Notes under the pieces: generated by a model | Told to the model about the DNA's origin: nothing | Database searches by the model: none | What the model saw: only the letters and a program-made list of their open reading frames with translations | Source: Deminuibacter soli | GTDB lineage: Bacteria; Bacteroidota; Bacteroidia; Chitinophagales; Chitinophagaceae | NCBI RefSeq assembly: GCF_003412455.1 | Contig: NZ_QTJU01000001.1 | Span: forward strand, 1,302,001-1,366,000 | Direction: 5' to 3' | Length of the DNA stretch: 64,000 nt | Shown here: positions 25,565 through 34,782 of the stretch, piece by piece | Layout: every line of letters starts with the position of its first letter | Position numbering within the stretch: the first letter of the stretch is position 1 | Translations under genes and position numbers: made by a program

Positions 25565-25603
25565 ATTTACGATTTGCGGGAGTTGCCGCTAAATGATAAC
25601 CAT

Positions 25604-26056
25604 ATGAGTTTAGAACAGAACATAATGGCGCAAATGAAAGACGCCATGAAAGCAAAAGACGAAGCCGGGTTGCGCGCATTGCGTGCTATCAAGGCTGCGA
25701 TTATTCTTGCCAAAACCGAAGCAGGTGCTTCAGGTGAACTGACAGAAGAAAGCGAAGTGAAAATGCTGCAGAAGCTGGTGAAACAGCGCAAAGATTCACT
25801 GGAGATATTCCAGCAGCAGAACAGGACCGATCTTGCTGAAAAAGAACAGCAGGAAATAAATGTGATTGAAAAGTTTTTACCTGTACAGCTGGGTGAGGCA
25901 GAACTAAAAGCCGAGTTGCAGCAGATTATTGCCGCTACAGGCGCAAGCGCTCCTGCCGATATGGGCAAGGTAATGGGCGTGGCTTCCAAACAGCTGGCAG
26001 GCCGTGCAGATGGCAAAACCATTTCTGCCGCGCTGAAAGAACTGCTGGCTAAATAA
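25604..26056 (+). CDS. yqeY: GatB/YqeY domain protein
   Basis: A 150-residue protein from the ATG at 25604; the frame opens 10 codons earlier without similarity. MSLEQNIMAQMKDAMKAKDE begins the domain, LRALRAIKAAIILAKTE follows, and the C-terminal tRNA-binding helical bundle contains EKFLPVQLGEAEL and MGKVMGVASKQLAGRADGK. It resembles the C-terminal tail of GatB and is thought to bind tRNA or aid amidotransferase function, but its role is unproven. Neighbours gldC and cvpA lie on the same strand with short gaps. Confidence 0.93.
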   Translation: MSLEQNIMAQMKDAMKAKDEAGLRALRAIKAAIILAKTEAGASGELTEESEVKMLQKLVKQRKDSLEIFQQQNRTDLAEKEQQEINVIEKFLPVQLGEAELKAELQQIIAATGASAPADMGKVMGVASKQLAGRADGKTISAALKELLAK

Positions 26057-26115
26057 TATTTTCGATGCATTACATCCGGTTTGCCTTTTGGTGCCCGGAT
26101 GTTTAGTTATGATCT

Positions 26116-26649
26116 ATGGCTATTGACCTGGTTTGTCTGATACTAATTGTACTGGCCCTGGTTAAAGGTTTTACCAAAGGACTGGTGCTTGCGGTATTTT
26201 CTTTTCTGGCTGTTGTAATAGGGCTTGCGGCTGCGCTGAAATTATCGGTAGTGGTGGCAGGCTGGTTGCAGGGTAACACGCATATCGCAACAAAATGGCT
26301 GCCGTTTATTTCCTTTATTATTGTGCTGCTGGGCGTAATATTACTGGTGCGCTGGTGTGCGGCATTAATACAGGCAGGAATGGATGTGGCTATGCTGGGG
26401 TGGATCAATAAACTGGGAGGTATTTGTTTTTACCTTGCCTTGTACCTCATGGTGTTCAGTATACTGTTGTTTTTTGCGAAACAAACCGGGGTGCTGAAAA
26501 ATGAAACAATCAGTCAATCCATCTGTTACAACTGGATAGAACCATGGGGTCCTGTTGTTATGAACGGATTTGGCAAGGTAGTGCCGGTTTGCCGGGATAT
26601 GTTTACTCAATTGGAAAAATTTTTCGGAACAATGGCCGAAAAAGCATGA
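26116..26649 (+). CDS. CvpA family membrane protein
   Basis: A 177-residue integral membrane protein with four predicted helices: DLVCLILIVLALVKGFTKGL (the CvpA signature including the Gly/Lys loop), AVFSFLAVVIGLAAALKLSV, WLPFISFIIVLLGVILLVRW and the GGICFYLALYLMVFSILLFF segment. The C-terminus is cytoplasmic or periplasmic and short. CvpA is required for colicin V production in E. coli and for bile or envelope stress survival in enterics; its mechanism is unknown. The gene is 59 bp after yqeY. Confidence 0.9.
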   Translation: MAIDLVCLILIVLALVKGFTKGLVLAVFSFLAVVIGLAAALKLSVVVAGWLQGNTHIATKWLPFISFIIVLLGVILLVRWCAALIQAGMDVAMLGWINKLGGICFYLALYLMVFSILLFFAKQTGVLKNETISQSICYNWIEPWGPVVMNGFGKVVPVCRDMFTQLEKFFGTMAEKA

Positions 26650-26807
26650 TTCCGCATACTTAAGCATTTATTAACGTAAAACAAGTACTTTAGTAAGTGA
26701 GTTTGCAGTAATTCACGCAATTAAACGGGACCGGTTTGGGTTTTAAGCCGAAATTCTGTTTATTTGTAATCATTGAACAGGCTGTTGCCCTTAAGAAAGA
26801 TAGAGTG

Positions 26808-27587
26808 ATGAACTACGAGATAAAACAATACGATAAATTCAGATTTCTGGAAGAAGGCGAAGGAGAACCGCTGCTGCTGCTGCATGGATTGTTTGGTGCT
26901 TTGAGTAATTTTAGCGACCTGGTTGAACACTTCCGCAAGCAGTACAAAGTAATTGTGCCACTGTTGCCGTTATTCGATCTCGATATTTTTCATACCACGG
27001 TCGGTGGTTTTGAAAAATACATTCAACGGTTTATCGAGGTACGTGAGTATGACCAGATTCACCTGCTGGGCAATTCGCTTGGCGGGCATGTGGCATTGCT
27101 GCATGTATTAAAGCATCCCGAACGTATCAAGTCCCTTATCTTAACCGGCAGCTCGGGCCTGTTTGAAAATGGTATGGGTGATACCTATCCCAAAAGAGGT
27201 GACTATGAGTATATCCGCAAAAAATCGGAGCTTACTTTTTACGATCCTGCCAAGGCTACCAAAGAACTGGTGGACGAGGTGTTTGAAATAACCAACAATC
27301 GCCTGAAGGTGATCAAGATTATTTCTCTTGCCAAAAGCGCCATCCGCAATAACCTGGGTGAAGAAGTAAGCCAGATTAAGCAGCCAACCCTGCTTATCTG
27401 GGGAAATAATGATACTATTACGCCGCCGTTCGTGGCCAAAGAGTTTAACAGGCTTATTCCCAACAGCGAGTTGTATTTTATAGATAAATGCGGTCATGCC
27501 CCTATGATGGAAGTGCCCGGTGAGTTTAACAAAATACTCGAATCGTTTTTGACGAAGCTGAAACAGCCGGCTGCAACTGTGGTGTAA
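26808..27587 (+). CDS. alpha/beta hydrolase
   Basis: A 259-residue serine hydrolase from the ATG at 26808. LLLLHGLFGA (22-31, oxyanion hole), the nucleophile elbow GNSLGGH with Ser90, the acid in LLIWGNNDTITP and the base His in KCGHAPMMEVP form the complete catalytic triad. A cap domain lies between roughly residues 120 and 180. Related enzymes include MenH, esterases and haloalkane dehalogenases; the substrate cannot be chosen from sequence. It sits 36 bp upstream of the CBS protein in the run leading to nadK. Confidence 0.9.
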   Translation: MNYEIKQYDKFRFLEEGEGEPLLLLHGLFGALSNFSDLVEHFRKQYKVIVPLLPLFDLDIFHTTVGGFEKYIQRFIEVREYDQIHLLGNSLGGHVALLHVLKHPERIKSLILTGSSGLFENGMGDTYPKRGDYEYIRKKSELTFYDPAKATKELVDEVFEITNNRLKVIKIISLAKSAIRNNLGEEVSQIKQPTLLIWGNNDTITPPFVAKEFNRLIPNSELYFIDKCGHAPMMEVPGEFNKILESFLTKLKQPAATVV

Positions 27588-27623
27588 GTTTTGCTGCACA
27601 AACAATGAAAGGAGGGCCTGTAC

Positions 27624-28286
27624 ATGTTAGCTTCACAACTTGTTGTTACCAATTATCCGTCTGTCAGTCCGGTTGACAAAGTGGCCCTTGCCCTGCAGTT
27701 AATGGATGATTATGATATTGCCCACCTGGCCGTGGTGAGCGACCTGAAATATATGGGCCTTGTTGCCAAAAGCGACCTGCTCGATGCTGATGATAACAAT
27801 ACCATCGCCATGCTCGAGCACCAATGGCAGGGCCCGTCAGTATTAATGACCGATCACTTTTTAACAGCACTTAAAACGGCTGCTTCTTTCGATATATCAT
27901 TGGTGCCTGTAGTTAATGGTGAAACAAAGGAATTGCAGGGCGTAATTCCACAGATGGAACTGATTCATGCCGCCAGCAAATTCACCGGTGCCGAAGAACC
28001 CGGCGGACTGATTGTGATGGAAATGGAAAAGCGCAATTTTTCCTTCAGCGAAATCAGCCGGCTGGTAGAAACCAATGATGCCTATATTACCCAGGTAAAT
28101 ACCGCCGTAGATGCTGCCACTGGTATGCTGCTGATCAGCATCAAGATCAATAAATTCGAGGTATCTGATATTGTGGCTACGTTTCAGCGTTACGATTACA
28201 TCATTCGCTATTACTTCGGCGAAGAATCGTACGAGAACGAGCTGAAAGAGAATTATGATCTGCTGATGACCTATCTCAAAATGTAA
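27624..28286 (+). CDS. CBS domain protein, AcuB-like
   Basis: A 220-residue protein with two CBS motifs in residues 1 to about 130 (LVVTNYPSVSPVDKVALALQ, IAHLAVVSDLKYMGLVAKSDL; ALKTAASFDISLVPVVNGE) and an ACT-like C-terminal part (GGLIVMEMEKRNFSFSEISRL), which is how AcuB-type proteins are built. Such modules bind adenine nucleotides and regulate partner enzymes; the partner is unknown. In this phylum the gene often precedes nadK and the bamA cluster, as here. Confidence 0.85.
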   Translation: MLASQLVVTNYPSVSPVDKVALALQLMDDYDIAHLAVVSDLKYMGLVAKSDLLDADDNNTIAMLEHQWQGPSVLMTDHFLTALKTAASFDISLVPVVNGETKELQGVIPQMELIHAASKFTGAEEPGGLIVMEMEKRNFSFSEISRLVETNDAYITQVNTAVDAATGMLLISIKINKFEVSDIVATFQRYDYIIRYYFGEESYENELKENYDLLMTYLKM

Positions 28287-28332
28287 ACACTCCCCCCTCA
28301 GGCACTGCACCCGGGAGGCCAAAAAATAAATC

Positions 28333-28362
28333 TTTGCATCTTGGTTTTGAACGCTAGTTTTG
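28333..28362 (+). promoter_or_regulatory. Bacteroidota-type promoter for nadK
   Basis: TTTG at 28333-28336, an 18-bp spacer and TAGTTTTG at 28355-28362, 22 bp before the ATG. Same spacer length as the promoter at 13148-13177; the predicted leader is about 16 bases. Confidence 0.7.
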
Positions 28363-28384
28363 CCATTGCTGCAATAAGAATACA

Positions 28385-29263
28385 ATGAAAGTTGCAATAT
28401 ACAGCCGGGGATTAGACGCGGAACAACATCAACAATTACTGATTTTGGTTCAGGAGCTGCAGCGGTACAAAATATCCGTGATGTTGCATGAAACCATGCA
28501 TGCCGCCTATGGCGATGTGCTGAATATTGACAGGGAGTGCTGCCTGTTTAAAGATCATCACGACCTTGATACTTCGGTGGATTGCCTGATAAGCCTCGGC
28601 GGCGACGGCACCATACTCGATACGGTTACCCTGGTGCGCGACAAACTGGTACCGATACTCGGTATCAACTTCGGCAGGCTTGGTTTTTTGGCCAGCCTGG
28701 GTAAGGAAGAACTCAGCAGCGCAGTTGATGCACTGGCCAACGGTACCTATGTGGTAGACAACCGTACACTTATTCACCTCGATGCCAATGTGCCTTTGTT
28801 TGGCGACGACCCATTTGCCCTGAACGAGTTCTCGATCCTGAAACGCGATAACTCATCGATGATAAAAATTCATACCTACCTTAACGGAGAATTTTTAAAC
28901 AGCTACTGGGCCGATGGCCTGATTGTTTCAACACCAACCGGCAGCACCGGCTATAACCTTAGCTGCAACGGCCCTATTGTATTCCCCGATTCTGCCAGCT
29001 TTCTCATTACCCCCATTGCCCCCCATAACCTGAACGTACGCCCTATTGTGGTGCCTGACGGGAATATTATTTCCTTTGAAGTGGAAGGTCGTACCGACCA
29101 GTTTATCTGTGCACTTGATTCGCGCAGGGAAATAGTCGACAAAGACGTACAGCTGGCCGTTAAAAAAGAAAAATTCGGCCTGAATTTGGTGCGTTTAAAC
29201 GAAAACAGTTTTCTTTCAACGCTGCGTAACAAGCTCACCTGGGGGCTCGATAAAAGAAATTAA
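28385..29263 (+). CDS. nadK: NAD kinase
   Basis: Phosphorylates NAD to NADP, the sole route to NADP in bacteria. The 292-residue protein has the ATP-binding GGDGTILD (72-79), NFGRLGFLAS, and the NAD site WADGLIVSTPTGSTGYNLS followed by FLITPIAPHNLNVRPIV. The length is typical. It has its own promoter and heads the conserved Bacteroidota run nadK-porG-uppS-bamA. The next gene starts 60 bp downstream. Confidence 0.97.
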   Translation: MKVAIYSRGLDAEQHQQLLILVQELQRYKISVMLHETMHAAYGDVLNIDRECCLFKDHHDLDTSVDCLISLGGDGTILDTVTLVRDKLVPILGINFGRLGFLASLGKEELSSAVDALANGTYVVDNRTLIHLDANVPLFGDDPFALNEFSILKRDNSSMIKIHTYLNGEFLNSYWADGLIVSTPTGSTGYNLSCNGPIVFPDSASFLITPIAPHNLNVRPIVVPDGNIISFEVEGRTDQFICALDSRREIVDKDVQLAVKKEKFGLNLVRLNENSFLSTLRNKLTWGLDKRN

Positions 29264-29323
29264 TTAACGGAAACAAGAAACGTTCGGGTTTTTCGTTATT
29301 GTAACATTCCTTATTTTGCGTTT

Positions 29324-30154
29324 ATGTTTAAGAAATTCGTACTACTTGTATTTATCGCCGTTACGGCATTCCAGGCACAGGCTCAGTATACCGACAGCTA
29401 TGTGCAGGAAGGCGAAATTGGAGGAGCGCTGGGCCTGGCCCATTATTTTGGCGACCTCAATACCCGCGCCGCCATTAACAGGCCTAAATTCTCAGGTGGT
29501 ATTTTCTTCCGCAAACAGCTTAACAATTACATCGCACTTAAACTGGCCGGCAACTATGCTCTGGTTGGTTATTCTGATATTTACAGCAAAAACGAAGTAC
29601 AGCGCCGCCGCAACCTCAGCTTCAACAGCAATATCTGGGAACTGGCACTGAGCGGTGAGTTCAACTTTTTCCGTTTTATACCCGGTGTGGAAGGCTACAA
29701 CTATACGCCTTATGTATCACTGGGCCTGGGCTTGTTTTCTTACGATCCCTATACTTATCTCGACGGCAACAAATACTATCTCCGCTCCATTGGCACCGAA
29801 GGCCAGGGCAGCACTGCCTACCCCGGCAGGAAACCGTACGGCTCAACTGCCATGTGTATTCCGCTGGCCGTTGGTTTTAAATACGCAGTTAACCCGAGCT
29901 TTAATGTGTTTGCCGAACTGGGTTACCGTTTTACCACTACCGATTACCTCGACGATGTAAGCAGCACCTACGCGCCTGATGCTTTTGTAGCAGGCTCTAT
30001 CCCTTACCTGCTGCAGGACAGGAGTTATGAAACCGGCACACCGGTAGGCATAAAAGGCCGCCAGCGTGGTAACAGCTCGCAGAAAGATGCGTATGTTATT
30101 TTCCAGGTGGGTTTCTCTTTCAACTTGTCGTCTTACCGTTGCCCCACACCATAA
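29324..30154 (+). CDS. porG: DUF6089 outer membrane protein, PorG homologue
   Basis: A 276-residue protein. MFKKFVLLVFIAVTAFQAQAQ is a signal peptide. The mature protein is an eight-strand-like beta-barrel with GGALGLAHYFGDLN at its start, a Cys-containing PYGSTAMCIPLAVGFKYA motif, the FNVFAELGYRFTTTDYLDDVS strand typical of DUF6089, and a C-terminal aromatic strand QVGFSFNLSSYRCP. PorG is an outer membrane component of the type IX secretion system, linked to the PorK/PorN ring. Identification rests on these motifs and on the conserved position between nadK and uppS-bamA, as in Porphyromonas. Confidence 0.82.
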   Translation: MFKKFVLLVFIAVTAFQAQAQYTDSYVQEGEIGGALGLAHYFGDLNTRAAINRPKFSGGIFFRKQLNNYIALKLAGNYALVGYSDIYSKNEVQRRRNLSFNSNIWELALSGEFNFFRFIPGVEGYNYTPYVSLGLGLFSYDPYTYLDGNKYYLRSIGTEGQGSTAYPGRKPYGSTAMCIPLAVGFKYAVNPSFNVFAELGYRFTTTDYLDDVSSTYAPDAFVAGSIPYLLQDRSYETGTPVGIKGRQRGNSSQKDAYVIFQVGFSFNLSSYRCPTP

Positions 30155-30353
30155 TGCGTATCGGCCGTAATATGCCGAGCGGGCACGAAATGTGCCCCAT
30201 ATGTATAGAAACAATAAATATTTGTCTGTTTTTACGCAGTTTTTAAGTGAATTAATTCACAATACTCCTGCATGAAACAAAATATTGGCCTATCTTTCCC
30301 ACGGTAAAATCTTTTTAAAAGCCGAACACAAAGCGGTTAGCCGCTACATTTCG

Positions 30354-30361
30354 TAAATTTG
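30354..30361 (+). promoter_or_regulatory. -7 box for uppS
   Basis: TAAATTTG, an exact TAnnTTTG match, 14 bp before the ATG at 30376. A small hairpin (AGCGG TTAG CCGCT, 30332-30345) occupies the place of the -33 element. Confidence 0.4.
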
Positions 30362-30375
30362 CCAGCCTCATTTTA

Positions 30376-31149
30376 ATGCAGGGGTTTATGCAGGAACTGA
30401 TGGAAAAAATAGATAAAAATCGTTTACCCAGACACATCGCCATTATCATGGATGGTAATGGCCGCTGGGCCCAGGAAAAAGGGCAGGACAGACTGTACGG
30501 CCATTTTCATGGTGTTGAAAGTGTGCGTGATATTGTGGAAGGCTGCGCCGAGCTGGGCATTGAATACCTTACCCTGTATGCCTTCAGCACCGAAAACTGG
30601 GACAGGCCCCAGTACGAAGTGTCTGGCCTGATGGAACTGCTGGTAGATACCATCCGCAAAGAAGTACCTATACTTAACAGGAATAATATACGCATGCACG
30701 TAATTGGCGATATAGGCATGCTGCCGGCCAATGCTGCACGCGAACTGCAGGAAGCACTGGAAGAAACCAGTCACAATACCGGTTTAAACCTGGTAATGGC
30801 ACTCAGCTACAGCAGCCGCTGGGAGCTGGTGAATGCAGTTAAACACATTGCCGCCGACGTAAAAAGCGGCAAAGTTGACCCAGATACCATTTCACAGGAT
30901 ACCCTGCAGCAATACCTTGCCACCAGTGCATTTCCCGACCCCGAGCTGATGATCAGAACAAGTGGCGAATACCGCATCAGTAACTTTTTGTTGTACCAGT
31001 TAGCATATGCCGAACTCTATTTTACCGATACCCGTTGGCCCGATTTCAGAAAAGAAAACCTTTACCAGGCTATCATCAATTTCCAGGGAAGAGAACGCCG
31101 TTTCGGCAAAACCAGCGACCAATTACAACAAACCGCTGCGATTCATTAG
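30376..31149 (+). CDS. uppS: undecaprenyl diphosphate synthase
   Basis: Cis-prenyltransferase that makes the C55 lipid carrier for peptidoglycan and O-antigen. The 257-residue protein has the signature HIAIIMDGNGRWA (20-32) with catalytic Asp26, then YGHFHGVESVRDIVE, TLYAFSTENWDRP and the C-terminal ELMIRTSGEYRISNFLLYQ with AELYFTDTRWPDF. Three ATGs (30376, 30388, 30400) are possible; the first is closest to the -7 box. It is followed by bamA 134 bp downstream. Confidence 0.97.
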   Translation: MQGFMQELMEKIDKNRLPRHIAIIMDGNGRWAQEKGQDRLYGHFHGVESVRDIVEGCAELGIEYLTLYAFSTENWDRPQYEVSGLMELLVDTIRKEVPILNRNNIRMHVIGDIGMLPANAARELQEALEETSHNTGLNLVMALSYSSRWELVNAVKHIAADVKSGKVDPDTISQDTLQQYLATSAFPDPELMIRTSGEYRISNFLLYQLAYAELYFTDTRWPDFRKENLYQAIINFQGRERRFGKTSDQLQQTAAIH

Positions 31150-31283
31150 TTTTTCTCGTCTTTAGTGGCCCGATTTAACAAACACTTTTAATAATTCCCG
31201 TTAATTTGCCGCCACTTATCCCAGAACCAACTGCTGATAGAGTGCGCTCGCTCAGTACGGTTTCAAACAAACAGCAATATTGG

Positions 31284-34055
31284 ATGCATAACGCTTGTAA
31301 ATCTCTTATTCTGGCAATCTTGGTCTGCTTGGGCAGTCATATAGCCATAGCCCAGGTGCCAGTAACAAAACCTGCTGACAGCACAGATAAGGTCACATCT
31401 ATTGATGCAGACCTCATCAACCTGTTTAATCAGAAAACTCCCAAAAAATACAAGATCGCATCTGTTAAAGTAACCGGTAACAAGGTTTTTGATGAAGCAT
31501 TGCTGCTTTCTCTTACCGGCCTTAATAAAGGAGATGAAATTACCATCCCCGGTGGCGACCAGTTTGCGCATGCCATCACCAAACTGTGGGCACAGAATTA
31601 TTTCAGCGATGTAGAAGTATACATCACCAAACTTGAAGGCAATAATATTGATGTTGAAATTGCTGTAACAGAACGTCCCAAATTATCCAAACACTATTTC
31701 AAAGGCATACGCAAAGGCGAAGCTGATGACCTGAACGCCAAAACAGGACTGGTGCCCAGCCACGTGATTACCGAGAACATGAAGATCACTGCAACAGATG
31801 CCATCAAAAAATACTTCTTTGAAAAAGGCTACCGCAGGGTAAAGGTTTCTATCACAGAAACAAAAGATCCTACTTCTGAAAACTACATGTTCCTCACCTT
31901 TTATATTACCAAAGGTGTGAAGGTTAAAATCAACAACATTGATTTTGCCGGTAACGATAATGTGGAAGACAGCCGTTTGAAAAAACAGATGAAAGGCACG
32001 CATGAAATGACGCGCCTGACTTTCTTCCCAACCAATGATACCGGTGGTTTCATTAATCCAAGGCACTATACATTTAAAGAATACCTGAACGATAAAGGAT
32101 TTTTGACTTACAGCAAAACCAAACGTGTGCTGGATCCTTATGTGCGTTTGAAACTGTTTACTTCTGCCAAGTTCGACGATAAAAAATACGAAGAAGACAA
32201 AGACAATATCGTTACCTATTATAACTCGCTCGGTTACCGTGATGCCTCTATCGTGCGCAGCCTGCCGTTTTACAACAGCAAGGGCAACATGAACATCAAC
32301 ATCCAGGTGAGTGAAGGTCACAAATATTATTTCGGTAATGTAACCTGGCGCGGTAACACCAAATTCTCCGATTCTATTCTTACCGTAATTCTTGGCATCA
32401 AGAAAGGGGATATTTATAATGCAGACATCCTGCACAAAAAACTCAGTGCCGCTTCACCCGAAGGTGGCGATATCAGTGGCCTGTACATGGATGATGGTTA
32501 CCTGTTTTTCCAGGCAGACCCTACTGAAACGGCGGTATATAATGATACCATCGATTTTGAAATCCGCTTGAGAGAAGGTCCGCAGGCGACTATCAAAAAC
32601 GTACGCATCACCGGTAACGATAAAACGAAAGAACACGTTATCCGCCGTGAGCTGCGCACCATACCCGGTGATAAATTCAGCCGCACACTGCTGATTCGTT
32701 CACAGCGCGAAATTGCCAACCTTGGTTATTTCAACCAGGAAAAAGTTGCACCGAACGTTGTGCCTAATCCCGACGATGGTACGGTTGACATTACCTGGAA
32801 CGTGGAAGAAAAATCGAGCGACCAGCTGGAGCTGAGTGCAGGTTTTGGTGGCGGTATCGGTTTAACCGGTACAGTGGGTGTATCATTTAATAACTTCTCG
32901 ATTAAAAATATTTTCAGCAAAAAGGCGTGGGATCCTTTGCCAACAGGTGATGGGCAAAAGTTAAGTCTGCGTGTGCAGAGTAACGGACGTGCATACCGCT
33001 CGTATAATATATCATTTACCGAACCCTGGCTTGGCGGCAAAAAACGTAATGCGTTTTCTGTAAGCCTGTACGATACCAAGTTTTCGAATGCATATAATTA
33101 TGCAACGGGACGCTATGAAAAAGCGCTGGGCGATAACTCGTTCTTCCGCACCACCGGTGTGTCAGTTGGTTTGGCCAAACAAATTAAATGGCCGGATGAC
33201 TATTTCAACTTAGGCTTTACGCTGAGCTATGCGCGCTACCGTTTGAAGAACTATACGATTGATGCGTATAACCTGCCCAATTTCAATAATGGTTATTCCA
33301 ATAACCTGAACCTGAAAATTGCGTTGCAGCGCAACTCGGTTAACCAGCCGATATTCCCGACTTCGGGTTCTAACTTTTTGCTGAGCGTGCAGGCTACACC
33401 TCCGTTCTCGTACATTGACCCGAGTTTGGTGGATGATGCCAAAAACGATCCCAACAAAGCATACAAATGGATCGAGTACCATAAGTGGCGCTTTACCGAT
33501 GAATATTATATTCCTATCGGCAAGCCGCATGGTGAAGACCGCAACAAACAGTTTGTGCTGAAAGCTTCAGCCAAATACGGTTTCATTGGCCGTTACAACC
33601 CGAAACTGGAGATTTCTCCGTTCGAGCGTTTCCAGGTGGGTGATGCCGGTTTAAGTAATACCTATGCCCTGTTGGGTTATGATATCATTTCGCAGAGAGG
33701 TTATCCTGTATATGAAACTTCCAATGTAAATGTGAATCCCGACCAGAGCGGTGCATCGCGCTACTTTACCCTGTTTAACAAGTATACGCTTGAAATGCGT
33801 TACCCACTGAGCCTCAACCCGAGCAGTACCATTTATGGCCTGGGCTTCTTTGAAGCTGCGAACGGCTGGTACAATTTCAGGGAGTACAATCCATTCCAGC
33901 TGCGCCGTTCGGTTGGTTTAGGTATGCGCTTCTTCCTGCCGATGTTCGGTTTGCTTGGGTTTGACTATGGTATCGGTCTTGACAGAACGCAGCCGGGCCA
34001 GGGCCTGAAAGGTGCCGGCAGGTTTACGTTCATGCTGGGCTTTGAACCGGAATAG
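31284..34055 (+). CDS. bamA: outer membrane protein assembly factor BamA
   Basis: Inserts beta-barrel proteins into the outer membrane. The start at the ATG at 31284 gives a 923-residue product with a signal peptide (MHNACKSLILAILVCLGSHI ending in AIAQ); the open frame to 31206 would begin with TTG and no signal sequence. POTRA repeats cover about residues 60-450 (for example KIASVKVTGNKVFDEALLLS, INNIDFAGNDNVEDSRLKKQ, IKNVRITGNDKTKEHVIRRE). The barrel includes LSAGFGGGIGLTGTVGVSFN and the conserved loop SFTEPWLGGKKRN. The C-terminus LGFEPE lacks the final Phe typical of Proteobacteria. Confidence 0.96.
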   Translation: MHNACKSLILAILVCLGSHIAIAQVPVTKPADSTDKVTSIDADLINLFNQKTPKKYKIASVKVTGNKVFDEALLLSLTGLNKGDEITIPGGDQFAHAITKLWAQNYFSDVEVYITKLEGNNIDVEIAVTERPKLSKHYFKGIRKGEADDLNAKTGLVPSHVITENMKITATDAIKKYFFEKGYRRVKVSITETKDPTSENYMFLTFYITKGVKVKINNIDFAGNDNVEDSRLKKQMKGTHEMTRLTFFPTNDTGGFINPRHYTFKEYLNDKGFLTYSKTKRVLDPYVRLKLFTSAKFDDKKYEEDKDNIVTYYNSLGYRDASIVRSLPFYNSKGNMNINIQVSEGHKYYFGNVTWRGNTKFSDSILTVILGIKKGDIYNADILHKKLSAASPEGGDISGLYMDDGYLFFQADPTETAVYNDTIDFEIRLREGPQATIKNVRITGNDKTKEHVIRRELRTIPGDKFSRTLLIRSQREIANLGYFNQEKVAPNVVPNPDDGTVDITWNVEEKSSDQLELSAGFGGGIGLTGTVGVSFNNFSIKNIFSKKAWDPLPTGDGQKLSLRVQSNGRAYRSYNISFTEPWLGGKKRNAFSVSLYDTKFSNAYNYATGRYEKALGDNSFFRTTGVSVGLAKQIKWPDDYFNLGFTLSYARYRLKNYTIDAYNLPNFNNGYSNNLNLKIALQRNSVNQPIFPTSGSNFLLSVQATPPFSYIDPSLVDDAKNDPNKAYKWIEYHKWRFTDEYYIPIGKPHGEDRNKQFVLKASAKYGFIGRYNPKLEISPFERFQVGDAGLSNTYALLGYDIISQRGYPVYETSNVNVNPDQSGASRYFTLFNKYTLEMRYPLSLNPSSTIYGLGFFEAANGWYNFREYNPFQLRRSVGLGMRFFLPMFGLLGFDYGIGLDRTQPGQGLKGAGRFTFMLGFEPE

Positions 34056-34167
34056 TGGTATAAAACCGGCGTCCGATTGTTAACACCGGGGCAAATTTGA
34101 AGGGCGGTTATGCCTTTCAGTTGCCAGTAATAGTATATTGCAACCAGAATCACCAAACTCCTGATGT

Positions 34168-34683
34168 ATGAAAAAAGTTTTCCTGGCCGCCTTAGTGCTG
34201 CTGATAGGTATTGCAGGTGCAAAGGCACAGCGTTATGCCATTATCGATACCAAGTACATCCTCGATAAAATGCCGGAGTACAAGGATGCAGCGGGTAAGT
34301 TGCAGCAGACCAGCGATTTCTGGCAAAAAGAAATTGATGGCAAACAGGCAGATCTTGATAAAATGTACAAGAATTACGATGCAGAAAAAGTAATGCTGAG
34401 TGCAGAATTGCAGAAGAAAAGGGAAGACGAGCTGTTTAACAAAGAAAAGGAAGTACGCGATCTGCAGAAGAAACGCTTTGGTTATGAAGGAGATTTGTTC
34501 AAAGAAAGGCAGAAACTCGTAAAACCCATACAGGACAAGGTTTACAACGCAGTGCAGAAAATGGCAGTAGCCCGTGGATACGATTTTATATTGGACAAAA
34601 GTGAGGGAATTACTGTTATATTTGCCGACCCCAAACTGGATAAAAGCGACGATATTTTACGTGATCTGGGGATAAAAGGATAG
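34168..34683 (+). CDS. OmpH/Skp family periplasmic chaperone (first copy)
   Basis: A 171-residue protein with signal peptide MKKVFLAALVLLIGIAGAKAQ. The mature N-terminus RYAIIDTKYILDKMPEYKDA is the beta-strand/helix start of Skp. A long charged coiled-coil follows (residues about 45-130: KEIDGKQADLDKMYKNYD..., rich in Lys/Glu). The C-terminal strand VARGYDFILDKSEGITVIFAD closes the body. Skp holds unfolded outer membrane proteins for BamA. The close spacing to bamA (112 bp) and a second copy (99 bp) fit an assembly module. Confidence 0.92.
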   Translation: MKKVFLAALVLLIGIAGAKAQRYAIIDTKYILDKMPEYKDAAGKLQQTSDFWQKEIDGKQADLDKMYKNYDAEKVMLSAELQKKREDELFNKEKEVRDLQKKRFGYEGDLFKERQKLVKPIQDKVYNAVQKMAVARGYDFILDKSEGITVIFADPKLDKSDDILRDLGIKG

Positions 34684-34782
34684 AATTTATTATAAAACCC
34701 ATAATAATTAAATAACAACAGCCAGCAACACAGTTTTTATACTCTGGTTGTTCTTATTCAAACAAAAACAAAAAACAACAAG

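Noticed and set aside
31206-31283. Longer bamA start at the TTG at 31206
   Set aside because: It would bury the signal peptide that begins at the ATG at 31284.
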